From the NCBI GenBank assembly GCA_946528555.1, contig CAMMYS010000029.1, positions 1-64,000 of the forward strand: DNA of 64,000 nucleotides. The letters run 5' to 3'. Position 1 is the stretch's first letter, and every line of letters starts with the position of its first letter. The notes beneath the pieces were generated by a model that worked only from the letters and a program-made list of their open reading frames with translations, was not told where the DNA came from and made no database searches. This DNA is from an uncultured Mycoplasmatota bacterium (GTDB taxonomy: Bacteria > Bacillota_I > Bacilli_A > RF39 > UBA660). Of the stretch, positions 1 to 9,477 are shown piece after piece. Position numbers and translations under genes: made by a program.

Positions 1-1
1 A

Positions 2-1525
2 TTTGCAGGATGGGCAGAAAGTGCTGATGGTTCAGTTGTATATTCAAATAAAGCAAGCGTTAATAATTTAACTGAAACAAATGGTGCAACAGTTAATTTA
101 TATGCTAAGTGGACACCAATTACATTTACAGTTGCATATAATAGAAATACAGGTACTGGTACAATGAGTAATCAGACATGTACTTATGACCAAGATTGTA
201 AACTAGCAGCAAATGGATTTACTAAATCTGGTAATGGATTTGCAGGATGGAAGAAAAATAATTCTGGAACTGCATTAGCAGCCGGTACAAATATTAAAAA
301 TGCATCAAGTACAAGTACAACAATTACATATTATGCACAATGGTCTGCTTGTGGAAAAGGATATTATTTAAGTAATGGTGTTTGTGAAGCCTGTCCAAAA
401 GGTTACTATAGTACAGGAACAGCAAATGCAGAATGTACAAAATGTCCTGATGGATATACAACAGATAATACAGGTTCTCAAGCAAAAACAGCATGTAAGA
501 TAACATGTTCAGCAGGAACAAGAGTTACTCAAGCAGATAAAAAATGTACTGGTAACTGTAGTACTGGATATAATATAGGGCAACATACTGTAGTTGCTGG
601 AAATACAAGTAATAGCTGTAATGCTAATACATACTATGTAAAATATAATGGAAATGGTGCTACAAGTGGAAGTATGAGTAATTCAACACATACATATGGA
701 ACTGCTAAAAACTTAACAGCAAATGCATTTGCAAAAACAAATCATACATTTGCAGGATGGGCAACAACTACAACTGGAAATGTTGCATATGCAAATCAAG
801 CAAGTGTTAATAATTTAACAACAGTAAATGGTGAAACTATCAATTTATACGCTAAATGGACTGTAATAGAAGATACAACAAGTACTGCAGGTACAGCTTG
901 GGGTACTTTAGAACAAGCTGATAGAGATTATCAAGGATTCTATCATGGCGGTTGGGGAGACGGTGGAGCTCAATCTAACACAGTAGCGGCAGCAAATGCC
1001 GGAGATTCAAATGGATTAAAAATACCACTAAGTAAAGTTACAGTTTGTACAAAAGGTCAAACTTGTAGTGGTGGAGGAACAACACCAACTTGTTGGACAG
1101 GTAGTGGAAGAACTGTATGTAATTACTATGCAGCTGAAAAAATATGTTCACACTATGGTTTATATGTTTTACCACTTGAAGTTAGACTTAACTTTAATTT
1201 AAATACTGCTGTTGAAAATAAAGATAGAGAGTTAGATTATACTTTCTATCCTGGAGTAGGATATGCTTATACATTAGATTTATGTGCAAATAAAGATATA
1301 GATTTAGTAGATTATTGTCCTGATACTACTACTTGCCAAGGGGCACTAAATAATAAGTGCCAACCTGGTTATTATTGGGGATATAATGGCCAAGGTGGAT
1401 ATTTGACTTGGGGTTATGATAGCCATGCAGTATTTACAGGTTTATATAGTTCATATGATAAGAAAAGAGCATTTAGCGTAAGATGTGTAGATTACGATAG
1501 TTGGGATAATATTATATTAAAATAG
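2..1525 (+). CDS. Surface protein with InlB/Listeria-Bacteroides repeats (5' end outside window)
   Basis: The reading frame is open to the left edge, so only the C-terminal 507 residues are seen; ATG 164 is internal to a repeat and is not the start. Three Listeria-Bacteroides (Flg_new/InlB B) repeats are visible: a partial one at residues 1-40, one at about 43-115 and one at about 210-288, each ending in a FAGW...LYAKW or YYAQW signature. Between repeats 2 and 3 is a Cys-rich block (CPKGYYSTG, CTKCPDGYTT) like GCC2/ephrin-receptor-type modules. The last 220 residues form a separate Cys-containing domain ending in FSVRCV, reminiscent of FISUMP-type domains; that resemblance is only suggestive. 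No C-terminal LPXTG-like signal or membrane helix is present. A hairpin terminator follows directly. Probably an exported adhesin-like protein. Confidence 0.85.
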   Translation, partial: FAGWAESADGSVVYSNKASVNNLTETNGATVNLYAKWTPITFTVAYNRNTGTGTMSNQTCTYDQDCKLAANGFTKSGNGFAGWKKNNSGTALAAGTNIKNASSTSTTITYYAQWSACGKGYYLSNGVCEACPKGYYSTGTANAECTKCPDGYTTDNTGSQAKTACKITCSAGTRVTQADKKCTGNCSTGYNIGQHTVVAGNTSNSCNANTYYVKYNGNGATSGSMSNSTHTYGTAKNLTANAFAKTNHTFAGWATTTTGNVAYANQASVNNLTTVNGETINLYAKWTVIEDTTSTAGTAWGTLEQADRDYQGFYHGGWGDGGAQSNTVAAANAGDSNGLKIPLSKVTVCTKGQTCSGGGTTPTCWTGSGRTVCNYYAAEKICSHYGLYVLPLEVRLNFNLNTAVENKDRELDYTFYPGVGYAYTLDLCANKDIDLVDYCPDTTTCQGALNNKCQPGYYWGYNGQGGYLTWGYDSHAVFTGLYSSYDKKRAFSVRCVDYDSWDNIILK

Positions 1526-1526
1526 A

Positions 1527-1552
1527 GGAACTGAATTTTCAGTTCCTTTTTT
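1527..1552 (+). terminator. Rho-independent terminator after the InlB-repeat gene
   Basis: An 8-bp stem (GGAACTGA / TCAGTTCC) with a short loop is followed by six T. It starts two bases after the stop codon. Confidence 0.9.
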
Positions 1553-1584
1553 ATTAAAAAATATTTATTAATTAATATTAAATA

Positions 1585-1593
1585 TGTTATAAT
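1585..1593 (+). promoter_or_regulatory. Extended -10 promoter for the Cys-rich surface protein operon
   Basis: TGTTATAAT (TGn plus a perfect -10) lies 32 bases before the ATG at 1626. No good -35 hexamer is visible, as expected for an extended -10 promoter. Confidence 0.6.
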
Positions 1594-1625
1594 TCTATTA
1601 TGAGATAGTACGGCGGTGAATAGGT

Positions 1626-4600
1626 ATGAATAAATTTAATAAAATAATATTTTGTATCGCATGTTGTTTTTTATTAATTACAAATATAAAAGCAGCATGT
1701 AGTGATACAAGTCTTAATGATTTTGTAGAAAAATTAGAAATAAAATTTTTAGAACCAAGAACTGAAGAAGATTATGCTCCAGGATTCTTAAAATCATTAA
1801 AAGAAAATGAATCTCCAGGATATTATTATTATTTTTATTTTTCTGAAGATAAATATAATGGAAAAGATATTAATGAAACATTAGAATTAATAGCTTTAGA
1901 TGGAGAAGGAAAACCAGGTATATGGAAATATCAACCTGCTATAGCTAAATATGGTGTAGGTGGATATAACGGAGTAGATGAAGAAACATATACATTAAAA
2001 GTAAAAGCAATATCAGGCGCTTGTAAAGATCAAATATTAAAGCAAACATCATATACTATTCCAAAGTTCAATATGTATGTTAATACAGCATATTGTGAAA
2101 AATATCCAGACCATGAATTATGTCAAACATTTACTGATAAAACAGAAGATATGAATGATGCAGATTTTGGAAAAGCAATGGCTGAATATGAAAGAAGTCT
2201 TAAAGATAAAAAACCTACATTTAAAAAATTTATATTAAAATATTATTCATACATTTTATGTATTGTAATACCAATTATATTAGTTTCTATATATTATAGA
2301 AGAAGAATTAAGAGATTGATAAAAATGAAAAATCAAATTGAAGATGGCGATAGAAGAATTAAAAGACATAAAAGGAAAGCAGAAGTATTTATTATATTTT
2401 TAGTTCTATTTGCTTTTTGTAATGTTAAAGCAGCTTCAGGATGCGATATACAAGTTGTAAGAACAAGATATGTTGCTTCAATAACTGGTACGCAAGTAAG
2501 CGTATCTCACTGTAGTTGGGGTAGTGAAGGAACTTTTACTTCACCAGACTTTGATAGTCTTACTGGCTCTGTTGGATGGGGTGAAGAGTTAGTCCCATAT
2601 GGAGGAGACCCTTGTTCAGGTACTGGTGGCGGCATGATAAGAAGATGTGTTTTAAAGAAAGGAATTCAAGCATCTGGTGGCCAAGGTAAAATTGAAGTTG
2701 AACCACACTCTAGAAGTATAACTTGTAAGGATAATGCAGTACATGGTGTATGTAGTTTAACTCATAATTGCGATTGTAATAATGCATATACTGATGAAAA
2801 CGGCGTTGATCATCCGGATACTCATAATTGTGGATGTAATGATGGTGGACAATGTCCTGATGGTACTTGTAAAAGACCTGGATCTCCATGTTCAAAAAAC
2901 TATAGTTTATCCATGGGTGGAGGTACTTTTGATACTTATAGTGGCGCTGCTAAAGATAAAGCTGAAGCTTGCAAACAAATGATGCAGCAGCTAAAAGATG
3001 CATGTACGGGTTGGAGAAGTTACACACTACATGCATGTAAAACAGGTTCTTCAAAAGTAAGATGCCCTACATATCCATGCAGAAAAACAAGCACTACTGT
3101 TACACCAACAATTGAAACACATGAAATAGAAGGTGAATCATCATATTGTGTTAACCCTAGTTACCCAGCTTCATCTACTGGTTATAAAGAAATAAATTTA
3201 GATGCAAGTAAATGTGCTAATAGTAACTCTTCAGTTGACTGTGGTTATGCTAACATCTTAATTGAATCAAAATATCATAATGAAGTAACAAGAAAAAGTG
3301 ATCCTTCTCAAGGAGTAATAACAGATGAAATGGTTGCTTTAGCGATGCGTTTATGGGGTGCCTATACTAACCAAGGTGGTTATGGTACAGTTGGACTTGG
3401 CGTTTATACAGGTGAACAATGTACTGTTGATTTAAATGGTGATTTAGGTGGTACTGATGCAGCACCATTCCAAAAATGTTATGAAATGACATATTTAAAT
3501 CCAAATACTGGTAAACAAGATAAAGGATATTTAAATGTTTACAAAAAAACTGTTGAATATATGTTAACACCTTCTAATGTTACTAGTGTTGATTTAGACA
3601 AATATGATGCATTAAAAAGTGTAGAAGTTAAAGATGCAAGAGGTATATTTAATACATTACAATGTGTTGCCAACTCTGGTATTATATGTGGTGAAAACAT
3701 GAGATATGTTTTAGCACTTTTCTATAATACTAAGAATGGTAATGAACATTTTAAAGAGCATTTAAATAAATTATTCGGTGAAGTTTCAGTATTACCTGTT
3801 AACATTTCTATTTCTTCACAAACTAATGTAATTGGAACAGATGTACAAGAAGGCGAAGAAATAATTGAAGAAGATTGTATAAAAGATAGTAATGGTGAGT
3901 GCGTAACAACAAAAACTATATTAAATATAGAATATGGTGAAGAAATAACTAAAGGAACTGAAAGGATTGATTGTGCTCCACTTTTATTAAAACAAAAAAA
4001 TAATCCTGGTAGTTTAACTGAAAAAGAAAGAATGGTTTTAAATTATTGTAAATTTGAAGTTGAAGAAATTAGAGTTTACTATAATGATGGATCATTTAGA
4101 AAGTATGTTAACTATGTTAATGGTGAAGGAAAAGATAGAGATTATTATCAAGATTGTAAAATGGTAGATAATGTAGAAAGTTGTGGCCCTAAGGTTACAA
4201 CACCAGGTACAATATCTGGAATTAGCGCATGTCAAAAATCATTATGTGCTATGTCTACAAAAATATATGCAGATTGTACAGAAGATATTAAGAATATAAC
4301 AGTTGTTACTACTTATAATGAGTCAACAACTTCATATGGTATTAAAAAGTATGTATCTTGTGATGCTGCTAACCCTATGATTAATGATGGTATAACAAAT
4401 CAATTCTTATATAAAATTGAACCATTTGAAAAGACAAATAATGTTCCGAAGAAAAAGACTAAACAATATTATGAAATAGAATTAAACTGTGATGCTGATT
4501 GTGAAGATACTTCAATTAAGAGAAGTTCTCAAGCATGTGGTGAGCCAAAAGTATCAGATGTAAAGAATTATACAAAAACAGGTACATATGAAACATCTAT

Positions 4601-6467
4601 TAATGATCCATCCTTAAGTTGTATATTAAATGCTTCAGTAGCAAATAAAGCAACTTATGATTATAGTGATTATTTTGGTGTTAATACAGATGTATGTAGA
4701 ATTTATTGTAGTGACTCTGCTCATTATTATTTAGCAGATAAAACAGTAATATATAATGGTTTATCATTCAGATTTGATATTGAAAAATCAGCAATAAAGA
4801 AAAATAGTTCAGTTAAATCTCTTGACAGTATTATTGAAATGAGAAGAGATTGTGTATCTGAAATTTACTATGATAGAGTAACAAGTAGTAAGAAATTTGG
4901 TCAAATTGCTGCTACATATGGTTTTGATGAAACAGATATTGAAGCATTAAGTGCTGTTGATACATGGAAAGAATTATATAATGCTATATATAATAGAGTA
5001 AGAAGTAGAGAAAATAATCGTAATGAATTATTAACTAAATTAATCTATGATTTATATAACTGTAATTTATATTCTGAAATTCCAATTGCACAACCAAAAG
5101 ATAATACTGTAGGTCCAATTTTTGAAAACTCTATTAAGAAAAAATATACTGCAAGTAATAATTATGGTTTTGAAGATTGTACATTAAATAGTAATACAAA
5201 TAATTGTATTAGTTATGAAGGTATTACTTATGACGGTGGAGCTCAATATGCACCAGGATCTGGTGGAGCAAAAGCTGGATTAAAAGATGTTGGAGATGCA
5301 AGAGATACAATATTATTTGCACATACTCTTGAGTTAAATCCAAATACAGCTTCAATATCAAAAGTTAAATATTGTAAAGGTAAAGGATGCTTTGATTACA
5401 ATAAATATGTTATAAGTAAGAATTATAATATTAATGGTAATAATGCTGCTAAAGTTGATGAAAACTTAAAACATGGTGAGTATTTATTACCTGATCAAAG
5501 AATTAATCCTTCACATGAGAATGCATATAGAGTATCTAATTCCCCAGATGAAAACGGAAAGAAATATATTCAATATGCTGATTCAGCTCAACATTTAGAG
5601 AGCGTAAATTATATAAACAATAATAAAAGTCTTACTAGTAAAGATGTACCTATAAATGATTATGCTTACTTTACAATTTCAACTAAAGTAGGATATTACA
5701 ATAAGAGTACATTCCAAGCTAAAGCTTATACTGGTGATGTATATGATACAACTTATGGTTCTAATTATAATGATGTAGCATTACCAACAAGAGTTAATGT
5801 TCCTTCTGGAACATATCCAGCAACAGTAATTCCTAAAGAATGTCCTATAGTAAATGGAAGTAAAACTGGAACAAATTATTATCAATGTTCATTTAAGAGT
5901 TATATGGGTGAAACTGGAACATATCATAGAAATTTTGATGATTCAGATGTAGAAGGTAAGCCAAAATTATTAGATAAGTTCTATACAGCAATTAATAATG
6001 ATGATGCAACAACATTCTCATGCTGGTATATTAATAAATATGCTTATGATAATGATCCTCAAGCTATTTATAGGAATGTTGAATTAAATGATATATTCCC
6101 ATCTAATAGAATTATTGGAAAGAACTGGTCAACAGCAGAAGCAAATGAATATATAAATGCTACTGAGAATTATGTTAATCAACAAGGTATATTACAATAC
6201 TATAATAAGCATTTAGAATATAGTTATACTTTAGATCAAGATGCTCTAAAGAAAATTAGAGAAGATAATAGTAACAATAAGAAGTATACTAATGATAACT
6301 TATATGCTGGTTCAGTAGATGAAAATAAATATACTGAGTTAAGATCACTATTTCTTGATGCACAAAGTTTACAAAATTATGGTATAATTGATAATAGAAG
6401 CAACGCGTCTAGGGGAGAATCAGAATATACTTATGAGCTAAAGACAAGCAAAAAAGGAGGAAATTAA
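1626..6467 (+). CDS. Giant Cys-rich secreted protein fused to a membrane-anchored N-terminal domain
   Basis: This 1613-residue protein has a signal peptide at residues 1-23. Residues 24-200 form a domain ending in a membrane helix (about 206-223), then a strongly basic stretch (224-253), then a second signal-peptide-like hydrophobic segment (254-270, ending NVKAASGC). The remaining 1340 residues are Cys- and Asn/Tyr-rich, with a dense Cys cluster at about 375-430 and no further membrane helix or sorting signal. The N-terminal domain resembles the whole 8741-9385 protein: both have a xLPxxNxYxxxxxC...LC..FT..K pattern before the membrane helix. It looks like an in-frame fusion of two secretory genes. 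The gene is followed after 3 bases by a pilin-like gene, so it may be a pilus-associated adhesin; that role is inferred from position. No known enzyme motif was recognised. Confidence 0.8.
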   Translation: MNKFNKIIFCIACCFLLITNIKAACSDTSLNDFVEKLEIKFLEPRTEEDYAPGFLKSLKENESPGYYYYFYFSEDKYNGKDINETLELIALDGEGKPGIWKYQPAIAKYGVGGYNGVDEETYTLKVKAISGACKDQILKQTSYTIPKFNMYVNTAYCEKYPDHELCQTFTDKTEDMNDADFGKAMAEYERSLKDKKPTFKKFILKYYSYILCIVIPIILVSIYYRRRIKRLIKMKNQIEDGDRRIKRHKRKAEVFIIFLVLFAFCNVKAASGCDIQVVRTRYVASITGTQVSVSHCSWGSEGTFTSPDFDSLTGSVGWGEELVPYGGDPCSGTGGGMIRRCVLKKGIQASGGQGKIEVEPHSRSITCKDNAVHGVCSLTHNCDCNNAYTDENGVDHPDTHNCGCNDGGQCPDGTCKRPGSPCSKNYSLSMGGGTFDTYSGAAKDKAEACKQMMQQLKDACTGWRSYTLHACKTGSSKVRCPTYPCRKTSTTVTPTIETHEIEGESSYCVNPSYPASSTGYKEINLDASKCANSNSSVDCGYANILIESKYHNEVTRKSDPSQGVITDEMVALAMRLWGAYTNQGGYGTVGLGVYTGEQCTVDLNGDLGGTDAAPFQKCYEMTYLNPNTGKQDKGYLNVYKKTVEYMLTPSNVTSVDLDKYDALKSVEVKDARGIFNTLQCVANSGIICGENMRYVLALFYNTKNGNEHFKEHLNKLFGEVSVLPVNISISSQTNVIGTDVQEGEEIIEEDCIKDSNGECVTTKTILNIEYGEEITKGTERIDCAPLLLKQKNNPGSLTEKERMVLNYCKFEVEEIRVYYNDGSFRKYVNYVNGEGKDRDYYQDCKMVDNVESCGPKVTTPGTISGISACQKSLCAMSTKIYADCTEDIKNITVVTTYNESTTSYGIKKYVSCDAANPMINDGITNQFLYKIEPFEKTNNVPKKKTKQYYEIELNCDADCEDTSIKRSSQACGEPKVSDVKNYTKTGTYETSINDPSLSCILNASVANKATYDYSDYFGVNTDVCRIYCSDSAHYYLADKTVIYNGLSFRFDIEKSAIKKNSSVKSLDSIIEMRRDCVSEIYYDRVTSSKKFGQIAATYGFDETDIEALSAVDTWKELYNAIYNRVRSRENNRNELLTKLIYDLYNCNLYSEIPIAQPKDNTVGPIFENSIKKKYTASNNYGFEDCTLNSNTNNCISYEGITYDGGAQYAPGSGGAKAGLKDVGDARDTILFAHTLELNPNTASISKVKYCKGKGCFDYNKYVISKNYNINGNNAAKVDENLKHGEYLLPDQRINPSHENAYRVSNSPDENGKKYIQYADSAQHLESVNYINNNKSLTSKDVPINDYAYFTISTKVGYYNKSTFQAKAYTGDVYDTTYGSNYNDVALPTRVNVPSGTYPATVIPKECPIVNGSKTGTNYYQCSFKSYMGETGTYHRNFDDSDVEGKPKLLDKFYTAINNDDATTFSCWYINKYAYDNDPQAIYRNVELNDIFPSNRIIGKNWSTAEANEYINATENYVNQQGILQYYNKHLEYSYTLDQDALKKIREDNSNNKKYTNDNLYAGSVDENKYTELRSLFLDAQSLQNYGIIDNRSNASRGESEYTYELKTSKKGGN

Positions 6468-6470
6468 AAA

Positions 6471-6995
6471 ATGAAGGAATCTATGTGGGGCTATATGTTA
6501 ATAGCATTAGGATTAGTAGTTATTACAATAATCGTATTAGTGCAAAATATAACAACTACACAAGAAGAAGATTATTATTTAACAAGAGAAATTCTACAAG
6601 CATCTATGATTGACGCAATTGATTATGGTACTTTTAGATCATCTGGTGAAGTAGTAATGATTAAAGAAAAATTTGTTGAGGTATTCATTAGAAGATTTGC
6701 AGAAAGTATTAGTGGTGCAAAAGAATACACTTTAGAATTTTATGATATTAATGAAAATCCTCCAAAAGCTACAGTTAGAGTTCTTACAAATTCAGGTGAT
6801 ACAACAGTTAGTGAAAATGCTGAAGATTTCAATGTAGACTTAAATACATATTTAACAGGTATACTTGAAACTACTGATTCTTATCTAGCAGCTAAATCAG
6901 AGTTTTGTAGAGAAAACCCTGGTGCAGCAGTTGTTGGTATAGATCCTGTAATTGGTAGCTGTGACAATACAAACTGTAGTAAAATCTGTCCATAA
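6471..6995 (+). CDS. Pilin-like (TadE-like) membrane protein
   Basis: 174 residues with one N-terminal membrane helix (about 7-27, starting MKESMWGYML) and an extracytoplasmic domain ending in a Cys cluster (CDNTNCSKICP). Size and topology match pseudopilins or TadE-type minor pilins. The first residues, M-K-E-S, resemble those of the pilin-like proteins at 14196 (MKEAT) and 14546 (MREAI). A typical prepilin peptidase site with Glu at +5 is not evident. It lies 3 bases after the giant Cys-rich gene with SD AAAGGAGG inside that gene's end, so the two are co-translated. The function as a pilus subunit is inferred. Confidence 0.7.
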   Translation: MKESMWGYMLIALGLVVITIIVLVQNITTTQEEDYYLTREILQASMIDAIDYGTFRSSGEVVMIKEKFVEVFIRRFAESISGAKEYTLEFYDINENPPKATVRVLTNSGDTTVSENAEDFNVDLNTYLTGILETTDSYLAAKSEFCRENPGAAVVGIDPVIGSCDNTNCSKICP

Positions 6996-7003
6996 TTAAA
7001 AAT

Positions 7004-7031
7004 AAAGGCTTTCGAAAGAAAGTCTTTTTTT
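7004..7031 (+). terminator. Terminator with GAAA tetraloop
   Basis: A 10-bp stem (AAAGGCTTTC / GAAAGTCTTT, one G-U pair) is capped by a GAAA tetraloop and followed by a T run. Confidence 0.9.
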
Positions 7032-7112
7032 CTTTAATTATGTAAAGTAGTTAATCTTTTTTATAATAAATTGTGGTAATATGGTAATATATATTATAGG
7101 AAGGTAATTAGA

Positions 7113-8744
7113 TTGAAAGAGTATATTGTTATATCTTTGGAAGGTAATACATTAGTCTTTAATTATAGAACTATTAATGATGATGAAAAAACTTTCGTTA
7201 ATAAAAATAGTTTTTATAAAGACTGTCTTTTTTATACTCTAAAATACTATAAAAACAATAAAAAGAAAGTATATAATACAATAGAAGTAAATACTAATAA
7301 TTTATATGTTACTACTATGAGAATTAGTAGATTAATAACATTTAAATATGCTTTTGTTTTATTTGAAGGTCTTAAATTATCTTCGCTAATACTAAACTTT
7401 TTATCAACAATTGATATTGAAGATTATGAATTATTTTTAACATCTAAAACTTTAAAAAATATTGATTGTTATTTTATGCCTAGTACTTATGTAACTAAGT
7501 TTAATAATAATGGTGTAAAAGTTAATATGTTTAGTACTAAGAAATTATCTAATAAGTTTATGGCATCTCAAAATGTTTTAACTGAGGATTCATTATATTA
7601 TAAGAAAACAGTTAATGTTAATGAAGAATATGCTGGTTTAATAGATGATTTAACAGAATTTTTAAAAATTAATTATAAATTAAAAGCTATACATTTATAT
7701 GTGTTTTCTAAAGAATTAATAAATACATTAATAGATTTAGTTAAAAAAGATGAATCAAGAAATGTAGTTATATTCTTGCATCAAGGATATGACAAAGGTG
7801 ATTTCATTGTTAATAACTTCTCATGGTTAAAAGAAATAAGTGAGAAGTGTAAAGAGGAATATACTTGTGAGTTTAGAATTATATATTCTTCTGCTTTCCT
7901 AAGAAATAATTTATTTAAACAATTAACTTTCAATAATTTAAAACTTATATCTATATTATGTATTTATATATCAGTTGTATGTATTATGCTTATAAAATCA
8001 TATGAATATATTGAGAAAATGAGTATTAATACATTATCTAGTGATTTAATAAATGATTCATATGCTTTACCAGATGAAGATGATAATGGCGATGGAATGT
8101 ATGTTGTAGATCCATTAGAGGAAACTGATGAGATATCTAATATGACTAAAGAAGAAGCTAAGAGTAAATATAGTTTTGAAAAATCATTTAAGAAATTAAA
8201 GAAGATTAATAAAGAAACAGTAGGTTATTTAATTGTTAATAATACTGAGATATCTTACCCAGTAGTACAACATTCTGATAATAGTTATTATTTAAAGAAG
8301 GATTTTTATAAGAGAACAACTAGTATGGGATGGATTTATTTAGATTATAGAAATAATATAGAAGAATTAGATGATAATAGTATTATTTATGGACATAGTA
8401 TGTTAAATGGAACTATGTTTGGAACACTTAAAAAAGTATTATCTTCATCATGGAGAAAAGAAGAAGATAATATGATAATTACTCTTGATACAGAAAATGG
8501 TACTTTAAAATTTAAAATATTCTCTGCTTATAAAGTTGATTACACAACAGATTATTTAAGAAATAAATTTAATACTAAAAAGGAAAAAGAAGAATTCATT
8601 AAACTAATTAGAGGAAGAAGTAATTTTAAATCAAGCACTAAAGTTGGTGCTAATGATAAAATATTAACATTATCAACTTGTACAGGAAGTAATAATAAGA
8701 GACTTGTTGTACATGCTGTGTTATTAGGAGATGAAGAAGAATGA
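7113..8744 (+). CDS. Class B-type sortase with a large N-terminal cytoplasmic domain
   Basis: 543 residues, starting at TTG 7113 behind SD AGGAAGG. Residues 1-275 form a soluble domain with no recognised family, a single membrane helix lies at about 277-298, and residues 360-540 are a sortase domain. The catalytic triad is visible: His428 in IYGHSM, Cys523 in TLSTC and Arg530 in NNKRLVV. The TLSTC motif and insertion pattern match class B sortases. Most sortases have only a short N-terminal anchor, so the 275-residue cytoplasmic part is unusual. It overlaps the next gene by 4 bases and lies in the pilus island. The substrate is unknown; no classical sorting signal is evident in the neighbouring proteins. 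Confidence 0.9.
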   Translation: MKEYIVISLEGNTLVFNYRTINDDEKTFVNKNSFYKDCLFYTLKYYKNNKKKVYNTIEVNTNNLYVTTMRISRLITFKYAFVLFEGLKLSSLILNFLSTIDIEDYELFLTSKTLKNIDCYFMPSTYVTKFNNNGVKVNMFSTKKLSNKFMASQNVLTEDSLYYKKTVNVNEEYAGLIDDLTEFLKINYKLKAIHLYVFSKELINTLIDLVKKDESRNVVIFLHQGYDKGDFIVNNFSWLKEISEKCKEEYTCEFRIIYSSAFLRNNLFKQLTFNNLKLISILCIYISVVCIMLIKSYEYIEKMSINTLSSDLINDSYALPDEDDNGDGMYVVDPLEETDEISNMTKEEAKSKYSFEKSFKKLKKINKETVGYLIVNNTEISYPVVQHSDNSYYLKKDFYKRTTSMGWIYLDYRNNIEELDDNSIIYGHSMLNGTMFGTLKKVLSSSWRKEEDNMIITLDTENGTLKFKIFSAYKVDYTTDYLRNKFNTKKEKEEFIKLIRGRSNFKSSTKVGANDKILTLSTCTGSNNKRLVVHAVLLGDEEE

Positions 8745-9385
8745 AAAGGTATTTAAAATTATTGGTTGTATTTTTGCTAGTGTGTCCTATATTTATTAGA
8801 GCTGCAGAATGTGATTATAATAGACATACTGAATATATGAAATATGCAAATTATATTACATATGAAACAGAGTATAGTTTAGGAGATAATAAGTTTACTG
8901 TAAAATTCTACAATGTTATTAAAGGTTTTACATTAAAAATTGGGACTGTAAGATATACACCTGATGAAAATGATATGGTTACTATATCTGAAATAAATGA
9001 AGGAAAAGTTCTTGATGTATATATTTATGGTAATGATGGATGTTCTTCACAAGCAGGTAATCTATCTATAACGTTACCATATTACAATCCATACTATAAA
9101 ACTCAAATATGTAAGGGTTATGAACAATTAAATTTATGTGCATCACAATTTACTACAACTAAAGCTACAAAAGAGATAATAGAGAAGACTAAAGCAAACT
9201 ATGATAATATAATTATTCAAAGAACTGATCCTGAAGAAGAAAAGCCAGCAATTATTAGTTTTATTAATAAAGCTAAAGATATTTTTGTTAATTATATATT
9301 AAAAGTATTATTAGCTTTAGGTTCAGCTGCACTTACAATAGTTTATTACAATAATAAATTAATTAAAGTAGAGCATGGAGTATAA
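8741..9385 (+). CDS. Membrane-anchored Cys-containing surface protein
   Basis: 214 residues: signal peptide (1-22, ending in IRAAEC), an extracytoplasmic domain with six Cys, a membrane helix at about 187-205 and a short basic tail. It starts inside the sortase stop codon (ATGA overlap), so it is translationally coupled to the sortase. Its central part (LPYYNPYYKTQIC...LC..FTTTK) resembles the N-terminal domain of the 1613-residue protein at 1626 (IPKFNMYVNTAYC...LC..FTDK), so the two are probably paralogues. It may be a sortase partner or pilus anchor. No family name was recognised. Confidence 0.75.
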   Translation: MKRYLKLLVVFLLVCPIFIRAAECDYNRHTEYMKYANYITYETEYSLGDNKFTVKFYNVIKGFTLKIGTVRYTPDENDMVTISEINEGKVLDVYIYGNDGCSSQAGNLSITLPYYNPYYKTQICKGYEQLNLCASQFTTTKATKEIIEKTKANYDNIIIQRTDPEEEKPAIISFINKAKDIFVNYILKVLLALGSAALTIVYYNNKLIKVEHGV

Positions 9386-9408
9386 AAGCATTTAATCAAT
9401 GCTTTTTT
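9386..9408 (+). terminator. Terminator after the sortase operon
   Basis: Stem AAGCATT / AATGCTT with a five-base loop is followed by six T and starts right after the stop codon. Confidence 0.9.
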
Positions 9409-9411
9409 CTA

Positions 9412-9441
9412 TTGAAATAAATAAAAGATTTGTGCTATAAT
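9412..9441 (+). promoter_or_regulatory. Promoter of the Tad/Flp secretion operon
   Basis: -35 TTGAAA (9412-9417), 18-base spacer, extended -10 TGCTATAAT ending at 9441. It begins only four bases after the preceding terminator. Confidence 0.8.
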
Positions 9442-9477
9442 ACTTTATAGAATAGATAGTTCTAAGGAGGAATAAAA

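Noticed and set aside
2..1525. ATG at 164 as the start of the InlB-repeat gene
   Set aside because: The frame stays open to base 2 and encodes the end of one repeat and the start of the next upstream of that ATG.
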